Counted from the stretch's first letter, positions 7,632-16,435 are shown. The stretch is 64,000 nucleotides of DNA from Amycolatopsis coloradensis (GCF_001953865.1 NZ_MQUQ01000031.1:1-64000); one strand, 5' to 3'. Numbers and translations: made by a program. The notes: generated by a model not told the origin, from the letters alone.

Positions 7632-7800
7632 TTAGGGCGGGGTGGGTGGTGCGGTCGGCACGGGTTCGCGGTCGTACAGGGGAGGTTGCGCGTGCCGGGC
7701 GCGTGTCGGGTCGGTGTGTGACCGCGGGGTGCACGCCGCGAACGTGGTGGAGCACAACGAGGACGACAGTTCCCCGGCGATCTCGATCCGCGCTAGCGAG
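7632..7800 (-). pseudogene. C-terminal relic of a DUF4913 gene
   Basis: Read leftward, this segment encodes a tail with CTPRSHTDPTRARHAQPP and a YDRE-type ending, nearly the same as the C-terminus of the intact DUF4913 gene at 8991-9398 (CTPRSHADPTRARHAQPP). About 70 bp of DNA match closely (roughly 7660-7735 against 9028-9094). There is no start or N-terminal domain, and a TAA stands in frame just upstream. The relic is flanked by 17-bp palindrome copies at 7558 and 7828, as the intact gene is by 8977 and 9384. Confidence 0.55.
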
Positions 7801-7827
7801 TAAGGGAGCCCAGTTTATCGACCTGAG

Positions 7828-7844
7828 TGATGCAGGCTGGATCA
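7828..7844 (+). repeat. 17-bp palindrome, copy 8
   Basis: TGATGCAGGCTGGATCA, in the gap between the DUF4913 relic and the acetyltransferase. It is in direct orientation to copy 7. Confidence 0.9.
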
Positions 7845-8492
7845 TCTCCGGCTATGGCTGTCAGAGTTCGCGCGGTAGGCCGCGCCCTCCCAGCTGTCCC
7901 CGCCGTCGATCCCCGCCTCCAGCTGGTGCCTGCATGGCCGTAGTGCTCCCCCGAGCAGGCCGACGCGGGACCAGAACAACGTCGCCACGGGGCTCGTCCG
8001 GGGCCAGGTCATCGTGACGGTGTAGTCCTCGCATCGTGCGCGGGCTGCGGAGACCAGAACGCGCCCTATGCCCATCTGCCGATGTTCCTCGGCGACGTCG
8101 AGCGCCAGGACCAGCGCCGTTTGGCACGTTCGGCACAGCGACAGGTCGATGGTTCCGAACGTGTTTCCCTGATGCGCCAATGCAATCCGGCCGACTCCCG
8201 CCGGTACATTCGGCGGGGTCACGATCAGCGACAACGTCAGTCCGTCGACCTCGCCCGCGGGTTTCTGGTGCGACACCGACGTGTCGATCGTGACCCACGT
8301 GCCGTGGCCGGGGCCGCCGGCACCCGGAACCTGGCGGCACGCTCCGCACGTCCGTTCGGGCGCCTGGTACCAGTGCGACCATGACGTTGTCGCGGTCGCG
8401 ATCCGCAGGTCGCAGCCCCATGGGCAGCGCACTGGGGACTCCGACGTCCGGCCTGGTTGGATCGGCAGCCGCTCCGGAGGCACGGTGTCCAT
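7842..8492 (-). CDS. GNAT-type N-acetyltransferase-like protein
   Basis: This protein has about 216 residues from ATG 8490-8492; a GTG five codons earlier is possible. The C-terminal half carries the GNAT acetyl-CoA-binding motif A (DVAEEHRQMGIGRVLVSAARAR), a beta strand (YTVTMTW) and motif B-like SPVATLFWSRVGL. The N-terminal part has several Cys residues (CPWGC ... CGAC) that may form a zinc ribbon, which is unusual for the family. The substrate is unknown; a role in modifying a small molecule, tRNA or toxin is open. The stop overlaps the end of palindrome copy 8. Confidence 0.65.
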   Translation of the reverse strand: MDTVPPERLPIQPGRTSESPVRCPWGCDLRIATATTSWSHWYQAPERTCGACRQVPGAGGPGHGTWVTIDTSVSHQKPAGEVDGLTLSLIVTPPNVPAGVGRIALAHQGNTFGTIDLSLCRTCQTALVLALDVAEEHRQMGIGRVLVSAARARCEDYTVTMTWPRTSPVATLFWSRVGLLGGALRPCRHQLEAGIDGGDSWEGAAYRANSDSHSRR

Positions 8493-8547
8493 CGTGTGGT
8501 CGAACACACGTGCGAGTATACGACGGTTTCCGCGTACGATCGCGGGT

Positions 8548-8685
8548 ATGCCGACGGAACATCCTCTATCGAGACTGTGCGGGTGCGGAAACCCTGCTGG
8601 TCCGGGCGGAATCCTCTGTCACGCGTGTTTAGACAGGATCAGCGCCCAGCCCGGCCTTGGCGGCGGGAACTCGCAGAGCGACTAG
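8548..8685 (+). CDS. Tiny zinc-ribbon-like protein
   Basis: This 45-residue frame has ATG at 8548. It contains C-G-C-G-N-P-A-G-P-G-G-I-L-C-H-A-C, a Cx1C...CxxC spacing that could hold one zinc ion, like the short actinobacterial proteins found near conjugation genes. The 3' end overlaps the leftward membrane-protein gene by about 45 bp, which lowers confidence. Confidence 0.4.
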   Translation: MPTEHPLSRLCGCGNPAGPGGILCHACLDRISAQPGLGGGNSQSD

Positions 8686-8893
8686 CACATCGTGCGCGGA
8701 TCGCCCCGCCGATTCCCTCGCTTGGCCAGCTCACCAGGATCAGCACCACGGTGGCATAGACAGCGTACAGGCCAGCGAAAAGCCCCATCCAGAACAGCAG
8801 ATTGTTCGGTTTCCCGAAGACGATCAGGACCACAGCGAGGGCCGCAAACACCGCTGCGGCGACCCCGATAAGTTTCCTGTCCGCTTTCCCCAT
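8639..8893 (-). CDS. Small two-helix membrane protein
   Basis: This 84-residue protein has ATG behind AGGATTAACGG, a good SD. Two hydrophobic helices (LIGVAAAVFAALAVVLIVF and LLFWMGLFAGLYAVYATVVLILV) are separated by a short GKPNN turn, with a basic C-terminal tail. It could be a small integral membrane accessory protein. No family is recognised. It lies upstream of the acetyltransferase on the same strand. Confidence 0.6.
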   Translation of the reverse strand: MGKADRKLIGVAAAVFAALAVVLIVFGKPNNLLFWMGLFAGLYAVYATVVLILVSWPSEGIGGAIRARCASRSASSRRQGRAGR

Positions 8894-8976
8894 CCGTTAA
8901 TCCTACCTTCCATAAGGGTTGACCAGCGAGTTTCGGGGAGCGGCCCCAAGACGATGAGCCGTTCCCATTACGAGCG

Positions 8977-8993
8977 TGATGCAGGCTGGATCA
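8977..8993 (+). repeat. 17-bp palindrome, copy 9
   Basis: TGATGCAGGCTGGATCA. Read leftward it supplies the TGA stop of the DUF4913 gene. It is an exact inverted partner of copy 10. Confidence 0.9.
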
Positions 8994-9398
8994 CGGGGGC
9001 CGTGGTGCCTCGCGTGGAACCGGCTCCCGGTCGTACCGGGGTGGCTGCGCGTGCCGGGCGCGTGTCGGATCGGCATGGGACCGCGGAGTGCAGAAGGCGA
9101 ACGGCCCGTTCTCCCCCAGCAACTCGCGCAGCATGGGGTCCAGGTGATCACGGTGCCAGGTGGACAGTCCCGCGCCGGCGTTCGGGGCGAGTTCCTGCCA
9201 CGCGCGGTGACACGCTGCGAACCGCACCCAGGCCTCGGCGTGCGCCCACCACCGGCTGCACCAGCGCATCCCCGGCCGCCCGAGCGGCCGCAGGTAGACC
9301 GGGAAGAAGCAGCTGTCCAGCCATTCCAGCAGCTCCGCCGTGTCCCACGTCGCCGGTTCGGGCTTCTTACCCTTCGGCGCGGGTGATCCAGCCTGCAT
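8991..9398 (-). CDS. DUF4913 protein, bounded by palindromes
   Basis: This 135-residue protein resembles DUF4913: TAELLEWLDSCFFPVYLRPL, then RWCSRWWAHAEAWVRF and HRAWQELAP...LSTWHRDHLDPMLREL. Its start ATG lies inside palindrome copy 10 (protein begins MQAGSP) and its stop TGA inside copy 9, so the reading frame runs from one inverted repeat to the other. The ATG overlaps the stop of the coupling-protein gene (TGATG), so translation is probably coupled. DUF4913 genes are common beside actinobacterial conjugation genes; the function is unknown. A relic copy lies at 7632-7800. Confidence 0.75.
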   Translation of the reverse strand: MQAGSPAPKGKKPEPATWDTAELLEWLDSCFFPVYLRPLGRPGMRWCSRWWAHAEAWVRFAACHRAWQELAPNAGAGLSTWHRDHLDPMLRELLGENGPFAFCTPRSHADPTRARHAQPPRYDREPVPREAPRPP

Positions 9399-9400
9399 CA
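9384..9400 (-). repeat. 17-bp palindrome, copy 10
   Basis: TGATCCAGCCTGCATCA. On the minus strand it reads TGATG...: TGA ends the coupling-protein gene and the overlapping ATG starts the DUF4913 gene. Confidence 0.95.
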
Positions 9401-11161
9401 GGGACGACTTCCGCGTAGCCGCGCATCGAGTTCTTCGTAATAGGCGGCTTTCGACTCCTCGACGATGTCGCGATAGGACGTCTCATACCACGGGATCAGC
9501 TGGATCAGCACCGGTCGCCTACCGGTCGCGAACACCAGCGCGGTTCCCTTGGGCATCGCGCGGACCGCGTCCGGCGGGAGCGCGTCCCGCTCTTGCGGAC
9601 TCGAGGTTTCGGAGTGTCCGCCGTCGCTGTAGGTCGTCGACCGCTGGAAGACGTCGTGTTTCCCGATCGCCTGGGCGATGCGCTGCATGAGCCGGTCGTC
9701 GTCGATCCCGGCGCCGAAGACTTTCACAGTGGCCGCGCCGTACAGCATTTCCATGCCGACGTCGCCCCAGACTTTCTTGCCCTGCGCCCAGGATTGGAGG
9801 ATGGCGATGATCAGCACACCGATCGATCCGGCGAAGGACGCTACTTTCGGCAGCCGGTCCCACGGCGCGATGTTCCCGACCTCGTCGAGTACGGCTGTGA
9901 CCGGGACGGGGAGACGATCCCCGTGCCGCTCGGCCTCGTCCTGGCAGACGTCGAAGAGTTGATCCAAGAACCCGGCGAGCAGGGGCGCGGCCGCGCCGGC
10001 GCTGTCCTTGCTCATGAGGTACATCGCGTCCGTCGAGCGGACGAAGTCGCGCATCTGGAATTCGGGCAATCCCGGCTGACGGGTGACCCACTTGAGGATG
10101 TTGGGGTTCCGCAGACACGAGGCGCCGGTGCGGGCGGTCTGGAAAATGGAGTCCCGGGTCTCCGGGTGCAGGACCAGCGTTCCGCGCAGGCTCTCGGCGA
10201 CGCTGCCCGCTCCCCTGTCCTCTAGGAGCCGGACCGGTTCGTCGTCGGTCGGGGCGTTGAGCCACCGCCAGACCTCCCGCAGCGTCAGGCCGTTCAGCGC
10301 GGCCGCGAGGAACAGCGCACTCAGCAGGTCCGCCGCAGCGTCGGTCCAGAACTTATCGCCTCCGTTCGGGACGATGGCCTGCACGAACTGTGCCGCCAGC
10401 TGCCGCGCGCTCTCGTCGTCCACGACCAGCCGCAACGGGTTCCACCAGAACGTTTGCACCGCCCGGGTGACTTGTTGCGGGTCGAAGCGCCACACCGTGC
10501 CGAGCTTCTGCCGATACAGCCACGTGTCCCGGTACAGATCCGGCTTGTTCGCGGTCGCGACGACGGCGCCGGGCGCGGCGAGGACTCGAGGAACCGCCCG
10601 CGACGTGGTCTTGCCCGAGCGCGGTGCCATCCAGGCGATTTCGACGTCCTCGAAGCCGGGGAAGATCTCCGGACCAGACGGGAGAACCGTGCCGAGGACG
10701 TCGCGCACGTCCGCGCGGCCGCCGACCGGTCCGGCCGTCATCAGCGCGGGGTGCAGGCGCGCGGTCTCGGCCGCCCGCGGCTTTGCGGTCATGCCCTCGA
10801 CGTCGGCGCGGGCGTTGACCGCTCGCGCCGAGGCGAGACGCTGATAGTCCCGTCGACGTCGACGGATCAGTGATGCAGCCTGGATCACCCCGAAGGCGAC
10901 GGCCAGCAGCAGGACGGCCAGCACGACGAACGTCGTGGTCTTCGGGATCTCTGACCGGCCGGTGGCGAGCTCACGCAGAGGCCCGATCCCCCAACGAAAT
11001 GCCGGGGCAGCCCAGCCACGTCCGTCCAGAATGGTCGCCGCGCCTTGCGCGATCCACAGCAGACCGGCGAAAACTTCGACGGCCGCGCCGAGACCGAGGA
11101 CCAGCCACGGCACGAGCAGATCATCGCGCCGCCCCGGCTTCGGCTCGGCTACGCCGCCCAC
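9398..11161 (-). CDS. VirD4/TraG-type coupling protein
   Basis: This 587-residue protein starts at GTG. It is the ATPase that brings the relaxase-DNA complex to the type IV channel. Two N-terminal membrane helices (about 18-40 and 77-97) are followed by the nucleotide-binding domain with Walker A A179-P-R-S-G-K-T and Walker B VTAVLDEVGN. The second helix ends in GVIQAASL, where VIQAAS is encoded by a palindrome copy. The start lies 13 bp inside the VirB4-like gene and the stop overlaps the DUF4913 start, so all three are co-translated. No other subunit of this kind was seen. Confidence 0.9.
   Translation of the reverse strand: MGGVAEPKPGRRDDLLVPWLVLGLGAAVEVFAGLLWIAQGAATILDGRGWAAPAFRWGIGPLRELATGRSEIPKTTTFVVLAVLLLAVAFGVIQAASLIRRRRRDYQRLASARAVNARADVEGMTAKPRAAETARLHPALMTAGPVGGRADVRDVLGTVLPSGPEIFPGFEDVEIAWMAPRSGKTTSRAVPRVLAAPGAVVATANKPDLYRDTWLYRQKLGTVWRFDPQQVTRAVQTFWWNPLRLVVDDESARQLAAQFVQAIVPNGGDKFWTDAAADLLSALFLAAALNGLTLREVWRWLNAPTDDEPVRLLEDRGAGSVAESLRGTLVLHPETRDSIFQTARTGASCLRNPNILKWVTRQPGLPEFQMRDFVRSTDAMYLMSKDSAGAAAPLLAGFLDQLFDVCQDEAERHGDRLPVPVTAVLDEVGNIAPWDRLPKVASFAGSIGVLIIAILQSWAQGKKVWGDVGMEMLYGAATVKVFGAGIDDDRLMQRIAQAIGKHDVFQRSTTYSDGGHSETSSPQERDALPPDAVRAMPKGTALVFATGRRPVLIQLIPWYETSYRDIVEESKAAYYEELDARLRGSRP
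10871..10887 (+). repeat. 17-bp palindrome, copy 11
   Basis: TGATGCAGCCTGGATCA inside the coupling-protein gene, read on the minus strand as VIQAAS at the end of transmembrane helix 2. Confidence 0.9.
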
Positions 11162-12741
11162 GCTTGATCCGTGTCGTGGTAGGGCTTTTCCGAGGCGGGC
11201 AGCCGCATCGTGACCGGGATTCCCAGCCGCTCGCGCGGTTTAATCATGAGCTTTCCGCGCCCGGGGTGCTGTTGCGCGGGTGCCCAGGTTGGCGGTGCGG
11301 CCCAGGACCGGATCAAGGCCTGTTCGTCGGGACTCATGGGGACGATGCGGCTGAGCTTGTCCAGTTCGGACTGAGGTTGTGCCAGGCAGATCGAGATCGC
11401 GCAGCGCGCGATGATTCCTCTGGCCTTGGCCCGGTCTTCCGCCGTCGGCAACGCCTCGAAATCGTCCACCGAGTGCGTGGCCATGATCGATTGCACGCCG
11501 AGGTGCCGCCCGAGACGGGTGACCTGATCGGACAGTTCGACCATGCCCGTGCCCGCGCGCAGGACCCGCCAGTACTCGTCATAGAGCTGGACCCAGGTCC
11601 GGCGGACCCCGAGCGCCTGCCCGGCGTCGATCAGCGCGGCCGACCAGCCCCACGCGGCGAGCATCGCCACCGCCACGGCGGTGTCCTCCGCGTCCGTGGT
11701 GAGCCGGGACAGGTCCAGGCACACCCCCGGCGTGCCTGGTTCGATCGAAAACGTCGACGCGCCGTCGAACAGCCCGGCTAGCGGGCCGCGCAGCAGCAGG
11801 TGCAGCCGGACCAGCAGCGGCCGCAGCAGCCGCGCCAGCTCGGCGGCGTCAACGGCGAGCATCGCCGCGCGGATCTCCTCCGGTGCCTCCCGCAGGATCA
11901 CCGCCAGGTCCGACAGCGTGGGTGTCGTCCCGGGACGACGTCGCCCGTGGAGTTCGTACGCCAGCGCGAGGCCCAGTCGTTCGGTGTCGTCGAGCGGGCG
12001 GCCGGACGCGATCGTGAGCCCGCCTTCGGCCAGCGTCAGCGCCCGCGCCTGGATCTCCTGCCGGATCCGGTCCCGAACCGCCTCGCCCACCTGGTCGAGC
12101 ACCAGCCCCAGCGGGCCCGGGTCGAGAAGATTGATCTTGTGCAGGCCGCGGCCCAGGGTCACGCTCGTCCCGCCCAGCGCCTCGACGAGCTTCCGGTGTT
12201 CGCCCTTGGTATCGGCGGGAACCAGGACGCCGGTGCCGAACGCGGCCAGTCCCCACATGATCCGGCGCGCGACCGTGCTCTTACCGGTTCCTGGTTCGCC
12301 GCTGAGATACACCGCAGTGTTGGTCGCCCAGCCGTTGCGCAGGTACTCCCCCGCGTCGAAACCCACCGGTTCGCGCGTGAACTGGTGGACCCCGACCGGG
12401 ACGCCGGCGGCGGGCACCCCGGCGGGCAGGACGAACGGATAGAGACCGGACACCTGTGTCGTCGACCCGACCCAGCGCGACAGGCCGGGGGTGATCGGTG
12501 ACCGGCCCGCGCCCCTGGTCCGCCAGCCGAGCGCGGGCGGCATCGGCTTGTCCCGCGCGGTGATCCACTCGGCGGGCAGCCCGGCGTCCGGCTCCGGCAG
12601 AGCCCGGTTCTGCTCGGCCGCGAACTTCTCGACGGTCTCCCCCGCCGTCGCGTCCACCGTGGACAGCACGGTCGCCGCCTGCTCCGCCGGTGATGCAGGC
12701 TGGATCACCGCTTCAGGGTTTTCCGGTGCCGGGCGGGTCAT
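11149..12741 (-). CDS. VirB4/TraC-like conjugation ATPase
   Basis: This 530-residue protein has a start ATG that overlaps the stop of the SCO6880-like gene (ATGA). Walker A is G148-E-P-G-T-G-K-S-T; a Walker B-type strand is WVQLYDEYW, and IMATHSVDDF follows. It lacks the N-terminal domain of full-length VirB4, which the neighbouring SCO6880-like protein may replace. It is the expected energy source for assembly or substrate transfer in this type IV system. Residues 12-18 (VIQPASP) come from a palindrome in the flexible N-terminus. Confidence 0.85.
   Translation of the reverse strand: MTRPAPENPEAVIQPASPAEQAATVLSTVDATAGETVEKFAAEQNRALPEPDAGLPAEWITARDKPMPPALGWRTRGAGRSPITPGLSRWVGSTTQVSGLYPFVLPAGVPAAGVPVGVHQFTREPVGFDAGEYLRNGWATNTAVYLSGEPGTGKSTVARRIMWGLAAFGTGVLVPADTKGEHRKLVEALGGTSVTLGRGLHKINLLDPGPLGLVLDQVGEAVRDRIRQEIQARALTLAEGGLTIASGRPLDDTERLGLALAYELHGRRRPGTTPTLSDLAVILREAPEEIRAAMLAVDAAELARLLRPLLVRLHLLLRGPLAGLFDGASTFSIEPGTPGVCLDLSRLTTDAEDTAVAVAMLAAWGWSAALIDAGQALGVRRTWVQLYDEYWRVLRAGTGMVELSDQVTRLGRHLGVQSIMATHSVDDFEALPTAEDRAKARGIIARCAISICLAQPQSELDKLSRIVPMSPDEQALIRSWAAPPTWAPAQQHPGRGKLMIKPRERLGIPVTMRLPASEKPYHDTDQAWAA
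12691..12707 (+). repeat. 17-bp palindrome, copy 12
   Basis: TGATGCAGGCTGGATCA in the 5' end of the VirB4-like gene, read leftward as VIQPAS. Confidence 0.9.
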
Positions 12742-14204
12742 TTCGCCTTCCCCGGTGTCCGGGCGGCCAGCTCGTGCGGGTCGACGCCGACACCGAGCGT
12801 CGAGCAGAAACCCAGCAGCTGCGCGCCGTAGAGGCGCACCAATCGCAACCGCGCGCCGCGGGCGCGGTTCTCCACATCCGCGCACGCCGCCGCGAGGTCC
12901 GCCTTGTCCAGCACTGTGACCGTGACCAGGATTCCCGGCTCCCCCAGGCCCGCGCCGCGTGCCTGCTCGACCGCCGTCGAGGTCGCCTGTTCCGCGTCGA
13001 GTCGTTCGCGCGGGGTGAAGTCTCTGCGGGCTTTGCGCGCGGCGGACTGGCGGACCGACGCCGCGAGCATCTCGGCGTCGACCACCGACGCGGCCGTCGC
13101 CGCCGGATACGGCTGGTAGGTCACCGCGACCCGGCGCGGCCACCGGCCCGGCGCCATCAGGCGGCGGAGGACGTCGTGGCGGACCCGCGCGGCCGGAAGG
13201 TCCCGGAGTGCGTAGGTGACCGACCAGCCCGAATCGTGCTGAAGGTGGTCCCATTCCTCAGTCGCGGCTTGAGGTCCGGCTTGCTGCCAGCTCACCGGCG
13301 CCTCATCGGCGCGGTCGCGTTCGATCTGGGAGCGGCTGCCGGGATCGAACGCCGCGCGGACCCGGGCGGCCGTCCAGCCCGGGGTGGCACGGCCCAGGAC
13401 CCGCACGCCGCCGTTGTTCAGCCCGTCCACGACGCCGCCGAGTGCGACGGAGGTGTCCGCGACCGCCTCCACCATCGTCCTCGGCGACGTCGGCAACCGG
13501 CGGGGGTCGAAGGTCACGGCGGCCCACTGGTGTACCTCGGCTGTCTGGCCGGGCAGCTCATCGAGCACGTCGGCCATCAGGGCGCGTGCCAGCGGAGGCG
13601 CGTCCGGGACCTGGTGGGCGAGCACGTAATCCCGGACCCGGGATCCGGCCGACGGCGCGGTCTCCACCACGATCGTCACCGAGCGGATCCCCGTAACGTG
13701 ACCCAGTCCGGCCTGCCACGCTCCGAAACTGTCCACCCAGGACTGCGCGGCCGCCGGATCCGCCATCAGCGTGCCCGTGGAGGTCAGCCGGACTTGCGCG
13801 GTGAGGAAGCCTCCGCGCCGATCCCAGATCCACGCGGCCGGCTCGCCGGTCACCTGCCGGACCGCGAGCAGTTCCAGCGGAGCCAGCGGGCCCGGAAGGT
13901 AGGAGGGGCCGGGAAGCTTCGCCACCACTTCCGACCGGTAAGAGGTGAAGCCCCGGCGATGGGCGCGGGCCCAGATCCAGCGGCGGACGGCGATCACCAC
14001 CACCGGTGTTCCCGCCGAGCGCACCAGCACCGCCGCCGCGACCAGCAGCCCCGGTATCAGCGCATACAGCCCGGCCTGCGCGTCGAGAAGACCGACCAAC
14101 ACCGGGATGCACAGCGCCACCAGCACCGCGGCGAGCGAGCTCCCGGGCAACCCGAAGACCTCGAAACCTCGTCGTCTCCGCCAGCCGCCGTATGTCCGTG
14201 CCAT
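12738..14204 (-). CDS. SCO6880-family conjugation protein
   Basis: This 488-residue protein starts from ATG 14202-14204, chosen because GGGGGG lies 7 bp upstream; nine more codons are open further up. The N-terminus MARTYGGWRRRRGFEVFGLPG and two membrane helices (about 25-65) match the SCO6880 family, which accompanies VirB4-like ATPases in actinobacterial type IV systems. The rest is a soluble alpha/beta region. It probably couples the ATPase to the inner-membrane channel. It is the third gene from the operon's 3' end. Confidence 0.8.
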   Translation of the reverse strand: MARTYGGWRRRRGFEVFGLPGSSLAAVLVALCIPVLVGLLDAQAGLYALIPGLLVAAAVLVRSAGTPVVVIAVRRWIWARAHRRGFTSYRSEVVAKLPGPSYLPGPLAPLELLAVRQVTGEPAAWIWDRRGGFLTAQVRLTSTGTLMADPAAAQSWVDSFGAWQAGLGHVTGIRSVTIVVETAPSAGSRVRDYVLAHQVPDAPPLARALMADVLDELPGQTAEVHQWAAVTFDPRRLPTSPRTMVEAVADTSVALGGVVDGLNNGGVRVLGRATPGWTAARVRAAFDPGSRSQIERDRADEAPVSWQQAGPQAATEEWDHLQHDSGWSVTYALRDLPAARVRHDVLRRLMAPGRWPRRVAVTYQPYPAATAASVVDAEMLAASVRQSAARKARRDFTPRERLDAEQATSTAVEQARGAGLGEPGILVTVTVLDKADLAAACADVENRARGARLRLVRLYGAQLLGFCSTLGVGVDPHELAARTPGKAK

Positions 14205-14238
14205 CCCTATGCCCCCCGTGATCGGTGCCAAGCGGGGG

Positions 14239-14255
14239 TGATCCAGGCTGCATCA
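14239..14255 (-). repeat. 17-bp palindrome, copy 13
   Basis: TGATCCAGGCTGCATCA in the 70-bp gap between the SCO6880-like and channel-protein genes, the only real gap in the central part of the operon. Confidence 0.9.
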
Positions 14256-14274
14256 CCCGGCCTGCGGTGTGTGA

Positions 14275-15687
14275 TCATGACGGTTCGTCCGATCCCAGCG
14301 GGGCCGGATCGGTCGCTGTCTCTGTCGCGCTTTCCGCCGCGCCGATCGCCTGTTCCGCTTGCTCGGCAACGGGATTCCCGCCACCCCCGGAGGTGGCGGG
14401 TGTGTCGCCGCCCCCGGCGGCCGTAGCGCCGCCGCTCGCCCCCGCCGTCGCCGCGGCCGCCGCTTCGTCCTCGCCACCGGACGGCGTCGGATCCGCGAGA
14501 TCCGCTGCCGCGCCCGGCCCCGGCTCCTCGGCCGGGCCCGAACCTTCGGAATCCGCCGGAGTGTCCCCGCGCGATCCGTCCGGCGACTGGGCGCCGCCGG
14601 ACTCCATCTCCCGGACGTGCTCGGTCGCGAGACCGCCGCCGGGCTGGTCACCCGGCGACGGATTCGGGCCGCCGGTGTCGGTGCCGCCGGTATCGCCGTC
14701 GCTGTCGTCGCCGGTGTCGTCACCGGTGTCGGTGCTGTCGCCGCCCTTCTTCCCTTTCCCTATGCCGCGCCGCGCCATCGCCAGCCCGGCGAGCCCGGCG
14801 GCCGCAGCCATGCCCCCGCCACCCGAGGCCATCGACGTCCCCGCCCAGCTGAACAACTTGGCAAGCATGGGCAGCGCGATCACCGCCATGATGAGGATGA
14901 CCAGCCCCTGCAACATCGTGAGCAGGGTCTCGCCCTTCGCCAGCGTCAAAAATCCCTGGGCGTAGATGGTCGCGCCGACGGGCGGATAGATGACGATCGT
15001 CACCGACCACGTCACGACGGTTTTGGCTGAGTCAGAACGTCCTTGCAGTACGGAGGCGGCACCGGCGAGCGGGAGCATTCCCGCCAGCACGACCAGCGCC
15101 GCCGACCGGAACAGCATCAAGAGCCATTGCAGCAGCGAAACGAGGATCGCGAACAGGGAGATCATGATGATCCCGAAGGACGCGGTGTAAGGGTTCGCGG
15201 CCGCGATCGCGAATCGTTCGCCGAGGTGCTTGCCCGCGTCCTTGAGAATCCACGCGCTGTAGGCCTCACCGCCCGCCTGGATCGCCGCCAGCAGGCCTAA
15301 CCCGGCCGCCGAGATGATGATGAAGACCACGAGGTTGGTGACCAGCTGCATGAGCGGTTCGCCCTTGCGCGCCAGCGCGGTCCGGATCGCCGCCGCGATC
15401 ACGCCCAGCGTCAGCAGGATCATCGTCAGCGGCATGGTGTACGCCCGCACCGTCTTCAGCGCCGGTGATCCGAAATCGACCGAGGACGTGACCGTCCACC
15501 AGCCCAGGGCCGTCGTGATCAGCTGTCCCGCCGCCTGACCTGCGGACTTCGCGGCACTGTCCAATACGGACCCGCTGACCGCTTGTGCCCCCTGCTCTGC
15601 GGCCAGGGGCGCGAGCGTCGTCGCCGTGTCGCCCCACCGGATGACCTCACAGACGACGGTCGACAGCAGGTTTCCCGGTTGACACAT
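14275..15687 (-). CDS. VirB6/TrbL-like polytopic channel protein
   Basis: This 470-residue protein has ATG 15685-15687 behind GGGGGAG. Six or more membrane helices lie between residues 75 and 330 (for example LTMILLTLGVIAAAI, LVVFIIISAAGLGLLAAI, LAILVSLLQWLLMLF-like segments). A 140-residue Asp/Gly/Thr/Ser-rich, probably disordered tail follows. This layout is that of VirB6/TrbL proteins, which line the path of DNA across the inner membrane. It is placed between the VirB8-like and SCO6880-like genes. Confidence 0.75.
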   Translation of the reverse strand: MCQPGNLLSTVVCEVIRWGDTATTLAPLAAEQGAQAVSGSVLDSAAKSAGQAAGQLITTALGWWTVTSSVDFGSPALKTVRAYTMPLTMILLTLGVIAAAIRTALARKGEPLMQLVTNLVVFIIISAAGLGLLAAIQAGGEAYSAWILKDAGKHLGERFAIAAANPYTASFGIIMISLFAILVSLLQWLLMLFRSAALVVLAGMLPLAGAASVLQGRSDSAKTVVTWSVTIVIYPPVGATIYAQGFLTLAKGETLLTMLQGLVILIMAVIALPMLAKLFSWAGTSMASGGGGMAAAAGLAGLAMARRGIGKGKKGGDSTDTGDDTGDDSDGDTGGTDTGGPNPSPGDQPGGGLATEHVREMESGGAQSPDGSRGDTPADSEGSGPAEEPGPGAAADLADPTPSGGEDEAAAAATAGASGGATAAGGGDTPATSGGGGNPVAEQAEQAIGAAESATETATDPAPLGSDEPS

Positions 15688-15716
15688 CGCGCTCCCCCTT
15701 CCCTGTTCGACCCTGA

Positions 15717-16430
15717 TCAACCGGCCGCGAGGTGCTGGCCGGGCATCGGGGTGAAGCCGGGCGGGACCTGATCGACCTGGCGACCGGCCCCAGTCGGGAC
15801 GACCAGCCGCCAATCCCCCTCCAGCCACCGCACCCGGGCCGTGCCGGTGATCAAGGCGTGCTGGGACGGGCGGGCTGGATTGGCGGAACGGCTGAGCACG
15901 TCCAGCCGGACGTCATCGACGCCGACCTCGACCAGGCGGTAGCCGACCACCACCGTCGCCGGTGCCCCGCCCCGCTGCGCGAGCTCCGCGCGGACGCCCC
16001 GGATCGAGGCGAGATAGCCGGACACGTCGCCCGTGGTCTGCCGCGCGATGGCCGGGCCGTACACGCTTTCGTCGCCGGCGAGTCCGGACGACCGAGTCAG
16101 GATGTTCACCGCCGCCAGGACCGCGCCGTGCGGATCGTGGGTGAAACCCGACGCTGTCACTCCGTCGTTTGTGGATGGTCCATGCGCGATCGACAGCGGA
16201 ACCATGGTCCCCTGCAAGGAAAACCAGCGGACGTCACCGGGAAGCCACACCAGCCCGGCCGCCGCAGCAGCATCCGGCGCCGTCGGCGCGGCCGAGGCAA
16301 CGGTGCGCGCGGGATCGTGCGAGTCCGCATACACCGCCGAGGCGATCACCAAGCCCACCAGGAGAACGACGATCCCGGCCAGCACCAGCGGCCAGCGTCG
16401 ACGGCTCGGTGCCCGTGAGCTCCAGCTCAT
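15717..16430 (-). CDS. VirB8/TcpC-like membrane-anchored protein
   Basis: This 237-residue protein starts at ATG 16428-16430. A basic N-terminus (SSRAPSRRRW) and one membrane helix (PLVLAGIVVLLVGLVIASAVY) are followed by a periplasm-side domain of about 190 residues. Position, topology and size fit the VirB8 or TcpC role of a bitopic scaffold that joins channel parts; the extracellular domain would be NTF2-like in that case. Sequence alone does not prove this. Confidence 0.65.
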   Translation of the reverse strand: MSWSSRAPSRRRWPLVLAGIVVLLVGLVIASAVYADSHDPARTVASAAPTAPDAAAAAGLVWLPGDVRWFSLQGTMVPLSIAHGPSTNDGVTASGFTHDPHGAVLAAVNILTRSSGLAGDESVYGPAIARQTTGDVSGYLASIRGVRAELAQRGGAPATVVVGYRLVEVGVDDVRLDVLSRSANPARPSQHALITGTARVRWLEGDWRLVVPTGAGRQVDQVPPGFTPMPGQHLAAG

Positions 16431-16435
16431 CGCGG

